Counted from the first letter of the stretch, positions 20,405 to 29,649 are shown. The stretch: DNA of 64,000 nt from Piscinibacter sp. HJYY11 (GCF_016735515.1 NZ_JAERQZ010000001.1:3274746-3338745); one strand, 5' to 3'. Translations and numbers: made by a program. Notes: generated by a model not told the origin, from the sequence alone.

Positions 20405-21931
20405 TCAGAGGCCCAGCCGCTGCGGCGAGAGGTACTGCTGGCGGTAGACCTCGAAGGGCAGGCTGTCGCCGGCCTCGACCTTCTTCTGGTCTTCCACGGA
20501 AGCCTGGGCCAGTTGCGCGTGATGCGCGTCCTGCTCCGCCGTGTGGGGCAGGGCGAGCAGGGCGGCCTGCGTCTGGCGGCTCTGCGCCAGCGTGAAGGCG
20601 GAGAAGCTGTGCTGGAAGTCCTGGGCCATCGCGTTGAGCACCCGCGCCGAGGGCGTGAGGCTGGCATCGGCCAGCAGCTCGCGCGCGGCGATGAGCGCGG
20701 CCTGGTGCAGCTCGCCACCGTGGGCGGCGTCGAGCGCGGCGGCGATGGGCCTGCATTCGTCGACGATCTGCAGGCCCCAGTCGACCAGCGTCACCTCCTG
20801 GGTGCCACGCTCCAGCTTGAGGCCGGGCTCGCGGCCGCGCGCGGCGGTGCGGTGCTGGTTGCGGCCGAGCGCCGCGATCTCGTCGGGCGTGTCGGGCGGG
20901 CTCGCGCTCAGCAGGCAGTGCAGCAGGAAGATGTCGAGGAAGCGCACCGTCTCGGCGGTGATGCCGATGGGCACGAAGGGGTTGAGGTCCATCAGCCGCA
21001 CTTCGACGTATTCGACACCGCGCTCGCGCAGCGCGTGCAGTGGGCGCTCGCCGGGGAAGATCACGCGCTTGGGGCGGATGGTCCCGTAGAACTCGTTCTC
21101 GATCTGCAGCAGGCTGGTGGCGAGCTGGTTGTACTCGCCGCCGGGGTTCTGCACGCCGATGGCGGCGTAGGCGGGGTAGGGGCGGGTGAGCGCCTCCTGC
21201 AACGAGGCGCCGTAGCTCGCGAGGCTGTTGTAGCTGACCTTGAGGCTGGCCTGCGCATCGCTCTGGTAGCCCAGCCGGCCCATGCGCAGCGAAGTGCCGT
21301 GCGGCATGTAGAGCGTGCGTTCGGCGAGCGGCTGCAGCTCGTGCGCTCGGCCTTCGACGAAGCTGGCACCGACCGCCGGCGAGGCACCGAAGAGGTAGAG
21401 CAGCAGGAACGAGTGCCGGCGGAAGTTGCGGATCAGCGAGAAGTAACCCTCGTCCGACACGCCCGGCAGCGACCAGTTGTAGTGGATGCCGGAGATGGTC
21501 TGCATGCGCCGGCCGTAGCGGTGGCCCAGGCCCATGCGGTAGACGCTCTTGGCGCGGCCCACGTTGGAGTTGCCATAGCGCCCGATCGGGATGGTCTCGT
21601 CGGCCGGCAGCTCGCAAGGCATGCTCGACACCCACATCAGCTCGTCACCCGCGGCCTGCATCACGCGGTAGACGGCCTGGTGGATCTGCGTGAGCTCGCC
21701 CAGGCAGGCCTCGATGCTGGCGTGTGCGCCGGTCACGAGCTCGAGCTGCGACTCGCTGAAGTCGGTGGTGATGTGCGGGTGGGTGAGGGCCGAGCCAAGG
21801 GCTGCGGGGTGCGGCGTGAGCGCGAGCGACGCGTCTGGGCCGGCGCGCAGGCTTTCTTTTTCGATGCCGCGGCGAATGCCCATCAGCACACCGTGGGGCA
21901 GTGCACGCAGGCGGTCTTGCAAGTCGCTCAT
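20405..21931 (-). CDS. gshA: Glutamate-cysteine ligase
   Basis: GshA makes gamma-glutamylcysteine, the first and rate-limiting step of glutathione synthesis. The 508-residue protein is the class I, E. coli-like type: RRGIEKESLR, TTDFSESQLELVTG (metal and substrate-binding acidic residues) and ISGIHYNWSLP are recognisable. GAGGAG precedes ATG 21931. DUF2322 and dienelactone hydrolase genes lie upstream on the same strand, 88 bases away, so a common transcript is possible. gshB is not in the window. Confidence 0.95.
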   Translation of the reverse strand: MSDLQDRLRALPHGVLMGIRRGIEKESLRAGPDASLALTPHPAALGSALTHPHITTDFSESQLELVTGAHASIEACLGELTQIHQAVYRVMQAAGDELMWVSSMPCELPADETIPIGRYGNSNVGRAKSVYRMGLGHRYGRRMQTISGIHYNWSLPGVSDEGYFSLIRNFRRHSFLLLYLFGASPAVGASFVEGRAHELQPLAERTLYMPHGTSLRMGRLGYQSDAQASLKVSYNSLASYGASLQEALTRPYPAYAAIGVQNPGGEYNQLATSLLQIENEFYGTIRPKRVIFPGERPLHALRERGVEYVEVRLMDLNPFVPIGITAETVRFLDIFLLHCLLSASPPDTPDEIAALGRNQHRTAARGREPGLKLERGTQEVTLVDWGLQIVDECRPIAAALDAAHGGELHQAALIAARELLADASLTPSARVLNAMAQDFQHSFSAFTLAQSRQTQAALLALPHTAEQDAHHAQLAQASVEDQKKVEAGDSLPFEVYRQQYLSPQRLGL

Positions 21932-22019
21932 GCGCGTCTCCTCGATCCTCTTGGGGAGCGGAAGGTATCAGAGCTTGGCGTTGGGCGCCGTCCAGCGGGT
22001 TGATCGAAGCTGTGTTAGG

Positions 22020-22343
22020 TCAGGCCGCTGGCAGCAGCTTGACCGAAAGGCGCCCGCCGCGCTCGACCAGCTGCAGCAATCGGTCGATGTTGGGGTGCTT
22101 GCCGGGGTGGGCCCGCGCGTCGGCGGTGTGCTCGGCATAGAGCGACAGGCCCTCGTGCGCCGCTTCGACGGTGATCGCGCCGAAGCGCTGCGCCAGTGCG
22201 TGGTACACGGCGACCGAGCCGGCGGAGCCGGGCTTGTTTTCGAGCGTGGCGCTGACCGTGCCGCTGTCATCGAGCAGTTGCAGCCCGGCGAGGTGGGTGA
22301 CGGGGGGCAGGTTCTTCAGGTTGTCAGCGAAAGCCATCGTCAT
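22020..22343 (-). CDS. DUF2322 family protein
   Basis: The 107-residue protein (ADNLKNLPPVTHLAGLQLLDD...) resembles the uncharacterised DUF2322 family of beta- and gammaproteobacteria. It has no signal peptide, membrane segment or catalytic motif. ATGs at 22343 and 22337 are both possible; GAGG lies closer to the usual distance for the second. The gene starts six bases after the hydrolase stop, so the two are co-transcribed. Its role is unknown; proximity to gshA may mean a thiol or stress link, but that is speculative. Confidence 0.72.
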   Translation of the reverse strand: MTMAFADNLKNLPPVTHLAGLQLLDDSGTVSATLENKPGSAGSVAVYHALAQRFGAITVEAAHEGLSLYAEHTADARAHPGKHPNIDRLLQLVERGGRLSVKLLPAA

Positions 22344-22348
22344 CGTCC

Positions 22349-23026
22349 TCAGGTCACCGACTGGAAGAGGGCCAGCGTGCGCTCGAAGGCAAGGCGGGCG
22401 CTTTCCGGCTCATAGTCCTTGCGGCGGTCGGACTGGAAGCCGTGGCCGGCGTCGTAGAGGTAGACCGGCACCTCGGCGTGTGCGTCGATCACCTTCTGCA
22501 CGCTGTCGAGCGGAATGCTCGCATCGTGCTTGCCGAAATGCAGGATGGTCGGGCACTTGGGTTGTTCGTTGGCGAACTGCGGCACCAGGCTGCCGTAGTA
22601 GCCCGAGGCGGCGGCGAGGCCGGTGCAGCGGCAGGCTGCGGCCCAGGTCACCGAGCCGCCGTAGCAGTAGCCGGTGATGAAGACCTTGCCGCGCTGACCG
22701 AGCGCATCGATGCAGGTCTGCGTGTCGTCCACGCTCAGCCTGAACGGGTGCAGCTCGCGTGCCACCTTGATGGCCTTGGCGCGGTCTTCATCGGAATAGC
22801 TCGCCTGGAAGCCCGGCGCCTCGCGGTCGTAGATGGCGGGGGCGAGCACCTCGAAGCCCTGGTCGGCAAAGCGGTCGGCCTGTTCCTTGATGTGCTCGGT
22901 GACGCCGAAGATCTCCTGGATCAGCACCAGCCCGCCGCGGCGCTGGCCCTTGGGCTCCACGTGGTACACGCCGATGGTGGCGCCGTCGCTCATGGTCATC
23001 TGGATCATGCTGCCGCGTGTGCTCAT
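22349..23026 (-). CDS. Dienelactone hydrolase family protein
   Basis: The 225-residue alpha/beta hydrolase has the family nucleophile in GYCYGG (Cys121) and a late HGF motif for the catalytic His. The first strand segment is RRGGLVLIQEIFGVTEHI. Dienelactone hydrolases open the lactone in chlorocatechol degradation, but close homologues are housekeeping hydrolases of unknown substrate. No catechol genes are nearby. GGAGAA before ATG 23026 supports this start over an in-frame extension that would cross the promoter region of the NAD operon. It is divergent from pncA, with 173 bases between. Confidence 0.88.
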   Translation of the reverse strand: MSTRGSMIQMTMSDGATIGVYHVEPKGQRRGGLVLIQEIFGVTEHIKEQADRFADQGFEVLAPAIYDREAPGFQASYSDEDRAKAIKVARELHPFRLSVDDTQTCIDALGQRGKVFITGYCYGGSVTWAAACRCTGLAAASGYYGSLVPQFANEQPKCPTILHFGKHDASIPLDSVQKVIDAHAEVPVYLYDAGHGFQSDRRKDYEPESARLAFERTLALFQSVT

Positions 23027-23142
23027 GGGCTTTCTCCGGGGTGGATTCGGGGTGGGGCAGGAATATACGGCCTCGTCCATGACATTGCTGGCAGGCGGCC
23101 GAAGGAGGGTCCGCCCATGGAAACGCATGAAACGAACGCAAC

Positions 23143-23161
23143 AAGTTGCACAGACCAACTT
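23143..23161. promoter_or_regulatory. Putative NrtR operator upstream of pncA
   Basis: Perfect inverted repeat AAGTTG (23143-23148) and CAACTT (23156-23161) with spacer CACAGAC. The same 6-7-6 motif occurs twice in front of nrtR. It overlaps a weak -35 (TTGCAC, 23146-23151) and lies just before an extended -10-like TGC-GATATG (23164-23172). Binding would block the promoter of pncA-pncB-nadE-nadM. Assignment to NrtR is inference from repetition and gene context. Confidence 0.65.
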
Positions 23162-23199
23162 ATTGCGATATGCTGAACTCACGTCAAAGGAGAAACACC

Positions 23200-24066
23200 A
23201 TGAGCCGCCGAGTCCAGCTCCTCGTCATCGATCCGCAGAACGACTTCTGCGACCTGCCCGAGTCCTACCGCCCTGCCGACGCCCTGACCGGCCACCGCGT
23301 GGCGCCCACCCTGCCGGTGGCCGGCGCGCACGCCGACATGCAGCGCCTCGCGGCGTTCATCCGCCAGACGAGCGCGGTGTGGAGCGACGTCGCCATCACG
23401 CTCGACTCGCACAACCGCCTGCACATCGCGCACCCCACCTTCTGGCAGAAGGGCGATGGCAGCGCGGTGGCGCCGTTCACCGCCATCAAGGCCGAGCAGG
23501 TGCGCGCCGGCGAGTTCGTGCCGCGCGACCCGGCCATGCTGCCCCGCGCGCTGGCCTACCTCGACGCGCTCGACGCCCGCGGCCGCTACACGCTGATGGT
23601 GTGGCCGGTGCACTGCGAGGTGGGCAGCTGGGGCCACAACGTGCACCCCGACGTGCGCAACGCCTACAACGTCTGGGAGACCCAGCAGCTCAAGGTGGTG
23701 CGCAAGGTGATGAAGGGCGGCAACACCTTCACCGAGCACTACAGCGCGCTGCAGGCGGAAGTGCCCGATGCCGACGACCCCGAGACGCTGCTCAACCGCA
23801 CGCTGCTCGCCGCCCTCGACACCGCCGACCTGCTCGTCATCGCCGGCGAGGCCAGCAGCCACTGCGTGAAGGCGACGACCGAAGACATCGTCGACCACCT
23901 GCCCGGGGGAAGGCCGGAACGCATCGTGCTCCTCACCGATTGCATGAGCCCGGTGGGCGGCTTCCAGGCGCAGCACGAGGCCTTCCTCGCCGACATGAGC
24001 GGGCGTGGCGTCCAGCTGGCCACCACCGCCGACCTGCTGCCCGAGCTGCTTGCGACCTCACGCTGA
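23200..24066 (+). CDS. pncA: Nicotinamidase-like isochorismatase-family hydrolase
   Basis: Probably converts nicotinamide to nicotinate, the entry step of NAD salvage. The 288-residue protein has the cysteine-hydrolase triad: Asp11 in VIDPQNDF, a central Lys and Cys222 in [12 protein letters not shown]. The [12 protein letters not shown] stretch has the Asp-x-His metal ligands typical of PncA. It is longer than E. coli PncA (about 213 residues) because of insertions. The role is supported by pncB 13 bases downstream. AAAGGAGA precedes ATG 23200. First gene of the NAD operon, behind the proposed NrtR site. Confidence 0.85.
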   Translation: MSRRVQLLVIDPQNDFCDLPESYRPADALTGHRVAPTLPVAGAHADMQRLAAFIRQTSAVWSDVAITLDSHNRLHIAHPTFWQKGDGSAVAPFTAIKAEQVRAGEFVPRDPAMLPRALAYLDALDARGRYTLMVWPVHCEVGSWGHNVHPDVRNAYNVWETQQLKVVRKVMKGGNTFTEHYSALQAEVPDADDPETLLNRTLLAALDTADLLVIAGEASSHCVKATTEDIVDHLPGGRPERIVLLTDCMSPVGGFQAQHEAFLADMSGRGVQLATTADLLPELLATSR

Positions 24067-24079
24067 AGAAGGTTTCAAC

Positions 24080-25273
24080 ATGACCCCCGTCATCCAGCAC
24101 CTGCTCGAGACCGACCTCTACAAGTTCACGATGTGGCAAACCTTGCTGCATGGTCATCCGCAGGCCCAGGCCGAGTACCGCTTCGTGTGCCGCAACACCC
24201 CGGCGTACCCGCTGGCCGAGCTGCTGCCCGAGGTGAACGCGCAGCTCGACCACCTGTGCAGCCTGTCGTTCCGCGAGGAGGAGCTCGCCTACCTGGGCGG
24301 CCTGCGCTTCATCAAGAGCGACTTCGTCGACTTCCTGCGCATCTTCCGCTTCCAGCGCCGTTTCATCGAGGCGCGTGCCAACGGGCCGGTGCTGGAGATC
24401 GTGGCCCGGGGGCCGCAGGTGCACGTGATGGGCTTCGAGATCTACGTGCTCGCCATCGTCAACGAGCTCTACTTCCGCCGCTTCGAGCAGGAACCGGCGC
24501 TCGCGGAGGGCCGTCGCCGCTTGCAGGCCAAACTCGCGCAGCTGCGCGCCTTCGAGGCCGAGCCCGCGCGGGCCCACCCCTTCGAGTTCTTCGACTTCGG
24601 CGTGCGGCGGCGTTTCAGCGGGGCCTGGCAGGAAGAAGTCGTCTCGACCTTGAAGGAAAACGTGCCCCAGTTCTTCAAGGGCAGCTCCAACGTGCACCTC
24701 GCCCGCACGCTCGGCCTCGTGCCCATCGGGACCATGGCGCACGAGTACCTGCAGGCCTACCAGGCCTTCGGCGTGCGCCTGCGCGACTTCCAAAAGGCCG
24801 CGCTCGAAGACTGGGTGCAGGAATACCGTGGCGACCTCGGCGTGGCGCTCACCGACGTGGTCGGCATGGACGCCTTCCTCGCGGACTTCGACCTCTACTT
24901 CGCCAAGCTCTTCGACGGTTTGCGCCACGACTCGGGCGACCCTGTGGTGTGGGGCGAAAAGGCGCTGGCGCACTACGCGAAGCTGCGCATCGACGCGCGC
25001 ACCAAGCGCCTCGTCTTCAGCGACGGGCTGGACTTGCCCACCGCCTTCCAGCTCTACCGCCATTTCGCCGACCGCACGCAGACCGGCTTCGGCATCGGCA
25101 CCTCGCTCAGCAACGACGTGGGCCTCACCCCGCTCAACATCGTGATGAAGCTGACCCACTGCAACGGCCAGCCGGTGGCGAAACTGTCCGACTCGCCGGG
25201 CAAGACCCTGTGCGAGGACCACACCTTCCTGGCGTATCTGCGCCAGGTGTTCAACGTGAAGGACAACCCATGA
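24080..25273 (+). CDS. pncB: Nicotinate phosphoribosyltransferase
   Basis: PncB makes nicotinate mononucleotide from nicotinate and phosphoribosyl pyrophosphate, driven by ATP. The 397-residue protein carries the family segments [25 protein letters not shown] (site of the phosphorylated His) and LRHDSGDP. Length matches E. coli PncB (400). ATG 24080 follows AAGAAGG; a longer in-frame start lies inside pncA. Gene order pncA-pncB-nadE-nadM lets the operon run the salvage route from nicotinamide, although adenylation of NaMN would need NadD or a broad NadM. Confidence 0.95.
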   Translation: MTPVIQHLLETDLYKFTMWQTLLHGHPQAQAEYRFVCRNTPAYPLAELLPEVNAQLDHLCSLSFREEELAYLGGLRFIKSDFVDFLRIFRFQRRFIEARANGPVLEIVARGPQVHVMGFEIYVLAIVNELYFRRFEQEPALAEGRRRLQAKLAQLRAFEAEPARAHPFEFFDFGVRRRFSGAWQEEVVSTLKENVPQFFKGSSNVHLARTLGLVPIGTMAHEYLQAYQAFGVRLRDFQKAALEDWVQEYRGDLGVALTDVVGMDAFLADFDLYFAKLFDGLRHDSGDPVVWGEKALAHYAKLRIDARTKRLVFSDGLDLPTAFQLYRHFADRTQTGFGIGTSLSNDVGLTPLNIVMKLTHCNGQPVAKLSDSPGKTLCEDHTFLAYLRQVFNVKDNP

Positions 25274-25286
25274 AAGAGAGGGCCTG

Positions 25287-26987
25287 ATGCTCAACATCAC
25301 CGTCGCCCAGCTCAACTACTTCGTCGGTGACATCGAAGGCAACGCGCAGAAGATGATCGCGGCCGCCCAGCAGGCCGCGCTCGAGGGCGCCGAGCTGATC
25401 GTGTTCTCCGAACTCTCGCTCACCGGCTACTACCCCGGTGACCTGCTCGACGAGCTGCACTTCATGGACCGTGTGGCCGCCGGCATCGAGAGCATGAAGA
25501 GCGCCTCGCGCCAGCTGCGCAACCTGCACTGGGTGCTGGGCGCGCCAGTGCCGCGCGCCGGCCCCGGCAAGCGGCTGCACAACATGCTGCTCGTCATCCA
25601 CGCCGGCGAGGTGGTGCTGCAATACGCCAAGCAGCTGCTGCCCACCTACAACATCTTCGACGAGCACCGTCACTTCGAGCCCGGCCCCGACGTGGCGCGC
25701 GTGCTGCGCATCGGCCACACGCAGGTCGGCGTGATGATCTGCGAGGACGGCTGGAACGACGAAGGCCTCGACTACACCGTCAACCCCTTCCAGCGCATGC
25801 GCGATGCGGCGCCCGATCTCGTGGTGAGCATCAACGCGAGCCCCTCCAACATCGGCAAGCGCGAGCAGCGGCACCAGGTGTTCGGCGACGCGAGCCAGCG
25901 CCACGGCCTGCCCATCCTCTACGTCAACCAGGTCGGCGGGCAGGACCAGGTGGTGTTCGACGGCGCCTCCTTCGCGGTGGAGCCGGAGCGCGGCGTGGTC
26001 TACGAGGCGCAGCGTTTCGTGGAAGACGTGCGCGTGCTGCGCTTCGACAACGGGCACTTCCTCAACCGGGCCGGCGAGGCGCTGCCGCCGGTCGACCCGA
26101 AAGGTCTCTCGACCATGGCCTTCTACCGCGCGCAGATCGTGCTCGGCCTGCGCGACTACGCGCGGCGCTGCGGCTTCAGCCAGGTGGTGGTGGGCTCGTC
26201 GGGCGGCATCGACAGTGCGCTGACGCTGGCGCTGGCGGCAGAAGCGCTCGGGCCGGACAACGTGGTCGGGGTGACGATGCCATCGAAGTTCTCGTCTTCC
26301 GGTTCGGTCGACGACTCGGTGGCGTTGTGCCGCAACCTCGGCATTGCGCTGCACACGCACCCGATCAAGGAGCTGGTCGATGGCTACGCGAAGCAGTTCG
26401 AGGCCAGCTTCGGCACACCGCTGGTCGGCCTGCCGCTGGAGAACCTGCAGGCGCGCATCCGCGGCACCATCCTGATGGAGTACAGCAACCGTTTCGGCCA
26501 CCTGCTGCTGACCACGGGCAACAAGTCGGAGATCTCGGTCGGCTACTGCACGCTGTACGGCGACACCAACGGAGGCCTGGGCCTCCTGGGCGACCTCTAC
26601 AAGACGGAGGTGTTCGCGCTCTCGCGCCACGTCAACGAAGCGGCCGGCCGGGAGCTCATCCCCAACGCCATCATCGACAAGCCGCCCTCGGCCGAGCTGG
26701 CCCCGGGCCAGAAAGACACCGACAGCCTGCCGCCCTACGAGGTGCTCGACGAAGTGCTCAAGGTGCTGATCGAAGGCCCGCGCCTCGCGGCCTGGGAGTT
26801 CGCGCAGGCCACGGGCTTCGTCGACAAGCTCACGGCGAAGCCCGACGGTGCGGCGCTGGTGCAGAAGGTGCGCACGATGATCGCGCGCAACGAGTACAAG
26901 CGCCGCCAGTCGCCGCCCATCATCCGCGTGCGCGCACGCGCCTTCGGCACCGGGCGGCAGATGCCGATCGCGGCCAAACACGTGTGA
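25287..26987 (+). CDS. nadE: Glutamine-dependent NAD+ synthetase
   Basis: NadE amidates nicotinate adenine dinucleotide to NAD+ using glutamine. The 566-residue form has an N-terminal nitrilase-type glutaminase domain (Glu in FSELSLTGYYPGD, Lys in AKQLLPTYNIFDE, Cys152 in MICEDGWN). The C-terminal synthetase domain has the PP-loop SSGGIDSAL (about 303-311). It therefore needs no separate amidotransferase. It follows pncB by 13 bases. Convergent or antisense genes do not overlap. Confidence 0.96.
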   Translation: MLNITVAQLNYFVGDIEGNAQKMIAAAQQAALEGAELIVFSELSLTGYYPGDLLDELHFMDRVAAGIESMKSASRQLRNLHWVLGAPVPRAGPGKRLHNMLLVIHAGEVVLQYAKQLLPTYNIFDEHRHFEPGPDVARVLRIGHTQVGVMICEDGWNDEGLDYTVNPFQRMRDAAPDLVVSINASPSNIGKREQRHQVFGDASQRHGLPILYVNQVGGQDQVVFDGASFAVEPERGVVYEAQRFVEDVRVLRFDNGHFLNRAGEALPPVDPKGLSTMAFYRAQIVLGLRDYARRCGFSQVVVGSSGGIDSALTLALAAEALGPDNVVGVTMPSKFSSSGSVDDSVALCRNLGIALHTHPIKELVDGYAKQFEASFGTPLVGLPLENLQARIRGTILMEYSNRFGHLLLTTGNKSEISVGYCTLYGDTNGGLGLLGDLYKTEVFALSRHVNEAAGRELIPNAIIDKPPSAELAPGQKDTDSLPPYEVLDEVLKVLIEGPRLAAWEFAQATGFVDKLTAKPDGAALVQKVRTMIARNEYKRRQSPPIIRVRARAFGTGRQMPIAAKHV

Positions 26988-26997
26988 GGGGATTTCA

Positions 26998-27108
26998 ATG
27001 AAGAGACTGTCGTCGAAGCCGCGGGCCGAGCGCTGGGCCGCTCCCAAGCCGGCCCGCATCCCCTTGGGGGATCGGCCGAAGTACCCATCGGACGAGGGGC
27101 TGTCATGA
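26998..27108 (+). CDS. Possible 36-residue leader-like ORF coupled to nadM, inside a repeat
   Basis: An ATG at 26998, preceded by GAGGGG, opens 36 codons rich in Arg, Lys and Pro (starts MKRLSSKPRAERW). The stop at 27106-27108 overlaps the nadM ATG at 27105 as ATGA. The position suggests translational coupling. However, much of the sequence (27035-27080) looks like a dispersed intergenic repeat with a second copy at 47793-47854. The peptide may be meaningless and only carry ribosomes to nadM. No family recognised. Confidence 0.3.
   Translation: MKRLSSKPRAERWAAPKPARIPLGDRPKYPSDEGLS
27035..27080 (+). repeat. Dispersed intergenic repeat, copy 1
   Basis: The core GGCCGC..AAGCCGG..GC..CCCCT.GGGGG occurs here on the + strand and again, on the minus strand, at 47793-47854. 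The type resembles short GC-rich repeats scattered between genes in Burkholderiales. It separates nadE from nadM. Confidence 0.5.
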
Positions 27109-28145
27109 CACCCGATGTCGCGGTCTACGTCGGCCGCTTCCAGCCCTTCCACCTCGGACACCTCGCATTGCTCAAGCATGCGCTCGAGATCGCGCCCACG
27201 GTGGTGCTCGTGATCGGCTCGGCCTGGCAGGCGCGCACCCCCAAGAACCCGTTGACCTGGCAGGAGCGTGCCGAGGTCGTGCGGCTCGCGCTCACGCCCG
27301 AGGAGCGCGAGCGCGTGAAGTTCCTGCCCATGCGCGACCACTACGACGAAGCGCGCTGGGTGCAGGCGGTGCAGCGGGGTGTGGCCGACCTGTGCGGGGA
27401 GGGCACGAGCGTCGCCCTTGTCGGCCACTACAAGGACGCGACCAGCGAGTACCTGCGCAGCTTCCAGGGCTGGACCGTGATCTCGGTCGAGCGCGTGCCC
27501 GGCGCCGATGGCACCGGCCTGCGCGATGCGCTCTATGCGGCGGGCGCCCACAACATCGACGCGACCCTGGCCGCGCTCGTCGGCCAGGCGCCGCCCAGCA
27601 CGCTCGACTTCCTGCGCGCGTGGGTGCGCCTGCCGCACTTCGAAGCCTTGCGTGAGGAGTGGCGCCTGCTGCGCGAGGAGAAGGCCAAGTGGGCCGGCTC
27701 GCCGTACCCGCCCGTCTTCGTGACGGTCGACGCGGTGGTGCGCTGCGCCGGCCACGTGCTGCTCATCCAGCGCGGCAAGGCGCCGGGCAAGGGCCTGTAC
27801 GCCGTGCCGGGCGGATTCATCGAGCAACGCGAGACCGTCTACCAGTCCTGCCTGCGCGAGTTGAAGGAGGAAACCCACCTCACGCTGCTCGACCTCACGA
27901 TGCGCTCAAGCCTCGTCGACGTCGCCGTCTTCGACCACCCCGACCGCAGCCAGCGCGGCCGGGTCATCACGCACGCCCACTACTTCGACCTCGGCGAGCG
28001 CGAGCTGCCCGAGGTGCAGGCCGACGACGACGCGCAGTCGGTCGAGTGGACGCCGATCGCGCGGCTGGTCACGATGGAGGATCGCTTTCATGACGATCAC
28101 TTCCACATGCTGGACCACTTTCTCGACCTGACCGAGGACGTGTGA
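27105..28145 (+). CDS. nadM: Bifunctional NMN adenylyltransferase / Nudix hydrolase
   Basis: The N-terminal half (about 1-180) is a NadM-type adenylyltransferase: VGRFQPFHLGH (9-19) has the HxGH nucleotide-binding motif, and GTGLRDALYAAG is the second family motif. The C-terminal half (about 200-346) is a Nudix domain with a box GGFIEQRETVYQ...RELKEET. The usual Gly late in the box is His, as I recall for this fusion family. Such proteins make NAD from NMN and hydrolyse ADP-ribose. It ends the NAD operon, ten bases from the convergent macrodomain gene. ADP-ribose cleavage links it to the PARG and NrtR genes next door. Confidence 0.92.
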   Translation: MTPDVAVYVGRFQPFHLGHLALLKHALEIAPTVVLVIGSAWQARTPKNPLTWQERAEVVRLALTPEERERVKFLPMRDHYDEARWVQAVQRGVADLCGEGTSVALVGHYKDATSEYLRSFQGWTVISVERVPGADGTGLRDALYAAGAHNIDATLAALVGQAPPSTLDFLRAWVRLPHFEALREEWRLLREEKAKWAGSPYPPVFVTVDAVVRCAGHVLLIQRGKAPGKGLYAVPGGFIEQRETVYQSCLRELKEETHLTLLDLTMRSSLVDVAVFDHPDRSQRGRVITHAHYFDLGERELPEVQADDDAQSVEWTPIARLVTMEDRFHDDHFHMLDHFLDLTEDV

Positions 28146-28154
28146 AATGCGGTG

Positions 28155-29006
28155 TTACCCAGCCGCGAGCGCGTCGCGAAACGCTCTCAGTACTGGCTGC
28201 CCCGCCGCGCCGTCTCGCACCGAGAAGCTGATGGTGGTGAAACGGCCTCGATAGGCTTGGCCGTCGGCCAGCAAGGTGGCGAAGACCTGCGCCACCATCC
28301 CCGGGTCGTTCGCGAAGACGCCGCAACCCCATGCGCCGAGCACGAGATGCTTGCAACCGGTGTGTGTGGCCAATGCCAGCACCTTGGACGCGCGCGCGGC
28401 CAGGACCTCGGGCACCCGCTCGATGTCTGGACTCAGATGCGCCTTGAGTGCGCCGGCGTTGGGCGCGGCGGCGGTGATCACGTCCACGCAATAAGGTTCG
28501 TCGAGCAACTCGCCATCGTCGCACCGGAACACCGGGCATTCAGGCGACAGGATCATGCGATCGGAGTACAGCGCTGAGCGCTCGCCTCGATGGTGCGCGT
28601 AGTACGGCTGCGCGGTCGTGGAGGTCAGCGAGGCATAGAGGGCAGAGCTGCGCGCCAACGACTCCTCCTGAGCTTGGCTGCCGCCGAGAAAGCCGCCGCC
28701 TGGGTTGCGTGCCGACGCGAAGTTGAGCACCGCCACACGACCGCCGTGCGTCGCAAGCAGGCGGCGCGCCCCTTCAAGTGTGGTCTCTGAGACGACCTCC
28801 AAGCGGGCCGGTGCGCCGGCGGGCTGCGCGAGGACCTGTGGTTCAAGCGCGGACAGCGTGTCCGGTGACCAGAAGCGTGTCGCCGCGACGCAAGCGTCGA
28901 TGGTGGCACGCAGCTCCACGGTCCTGCCGCCGGCGAGCCGATAGCCACCCTCTTCGAGGATGCGGACGGTCTGCTGACCGAGTGCGGCACGGATTTCACG
29001 GTTCAT
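28155..29006 (-). CDS. PARG-type macrodomain protein (TIGR02452 family)
   Basis: The 283-residue protein has the microbial poly(ADP-ribose) glycohydrolase signature: GGG (103-105), seven residues, then QEE (113-115), within NPGGGFLGGSQAQEESLARSS. The two glutamates are the catalytic/binding pair known for this family. It should release ADP-ribose from ADP-ribosylated targets. HTGCKHLVLGAWGCGVFANDP is the conserved late macrodomain segment. Its ATG overlaps the kptA stop by four bases, so the two are coupled. Substrate (protein, RNA or DNA) cannot be told from sequence. Confidence 0.9.
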   Translation of the reverse strand: MNREIRAALGQQTVRILEEGGYRLAGGRTVELRATIDACVAATRFWSPDTLSALEPQVLAQPAGAPARLEVVSETTLEGARRLLATHGGRVAVLNFASARNPGGGFLGGSQAQEESLARSSALYASLTSTTAQPYYAHHRGERSALYSDRMILSPECPVFRCDDGELLDEPYCVDVITAAAPNAGALKAHLSPDIERVPEVLAARASKVLALATHTGCKHLVLGAWGCGVFANDPGMVAQVFATLLADGQAYRGRFTTISFSVRDGAAGQPVLRAFRDALAAG

Positions 29007-29554
29007 CGCAGCACCTCGATGAAGCTTGGTGGGACCGCATCACACAACCACACCCCGTTGTCGGACCGATAGAACTGGTGGCCTTGCGCGTGCATGCGCC
29101 CTGCCGCCACCTGCAGCAACACCGGCGCACCGTTGCGGCGGCCCACTGCGGTGGCCGTGCCGAAGCTTTCGCTGAGGTGAACGTGGTGACGCACACCCCG
29201 ATTCAACCCTGACACGAGGATCGACGGCAGCGCGTGTTCGGCCGTGCCGTGGTACAGCATCGCGGGTGGCTCGACCGGCACGAGCCCCAGGTCCACCGTG
29301 ACCGAATGACCCTGGTTGGCGCGGATGCGTGTGGCGTTGGCGTTGAAGGCGAAACGCTGCTTGTCGGAGCTGTCGACGATGCGCTGCAGTGTGCTGCGGT
29401 CCAGCGGCCGGCCGGCTGCGGTGCACTGGGCCAGCAATGCGTCGACATCGGTCCAGCCCGCGTCGTCGAGCGTGATGCCGATGCGTTCGGGCTCGTGGCG
29501 AAGCACGAGGCTGAGATATTTGCTGAGCGACGTGAGACTGCGGTCGGTTGTCAT
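29003..29554 (-). CDS. kptA: RNA 2'-phosphotransferase Tpt1/KptA
   Basis: Tpt1/KptA moves an internal RNA 2'-phosphate to NAD+, releasing nicotinamide and ADP-ribose 1'',2''-cyclic phosphate. The 183-residue protein keeps the catalytic residues: Arg19-His20 in LVLRHEP, Arg78 in RIRANQGHS, and the NAD-pocket segments LYHGT (100-104) and RHHVHLS (122-128). Some family members also ADP-ribosylate 5'-phosphate nucleic-acid ends. It is translationally coupled to the macrodomain gene and divergent from nrtR, with the putative operators between. The natural bacterial substrate is unsettled. ATG 29554 lacks a strong ribosome-binding site. Confidence 0.93.
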   Translation of the reverse strand: MTTDRSLTSLSKYLSLVLRHEPERIGITLDDAGWTDVDALLAQCTAAGRPLDRSTLQRIVDSSDKQRFAFNANATRIRANQGHSVTVDLGLVPVEPPAMLYHGTAEHALPSILVSGLNRGVRHHVHLSESFGTATAVGRRNGAPVLLQVAAGRMHAQGHQFYRSDNGVWLCDAVPPSFIEVLR

Positions 29555-29649
29555 GGTGAAGAGAGTTCAGTTGCCGCCGCACTTCGTCCATCGATCGAAG
29601 GCAGGTTTTTCTGCCACGCCGTGAGGGAAGAGGCGAATGAGGAATTCAT

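Noticed and set aside
23146..23199. Upstream in-frame start for pncA
   Set aside because: It would begin inside the proposed operator and has no ribosome-binding site, while ATG 23200 follows AAAGGAGA.
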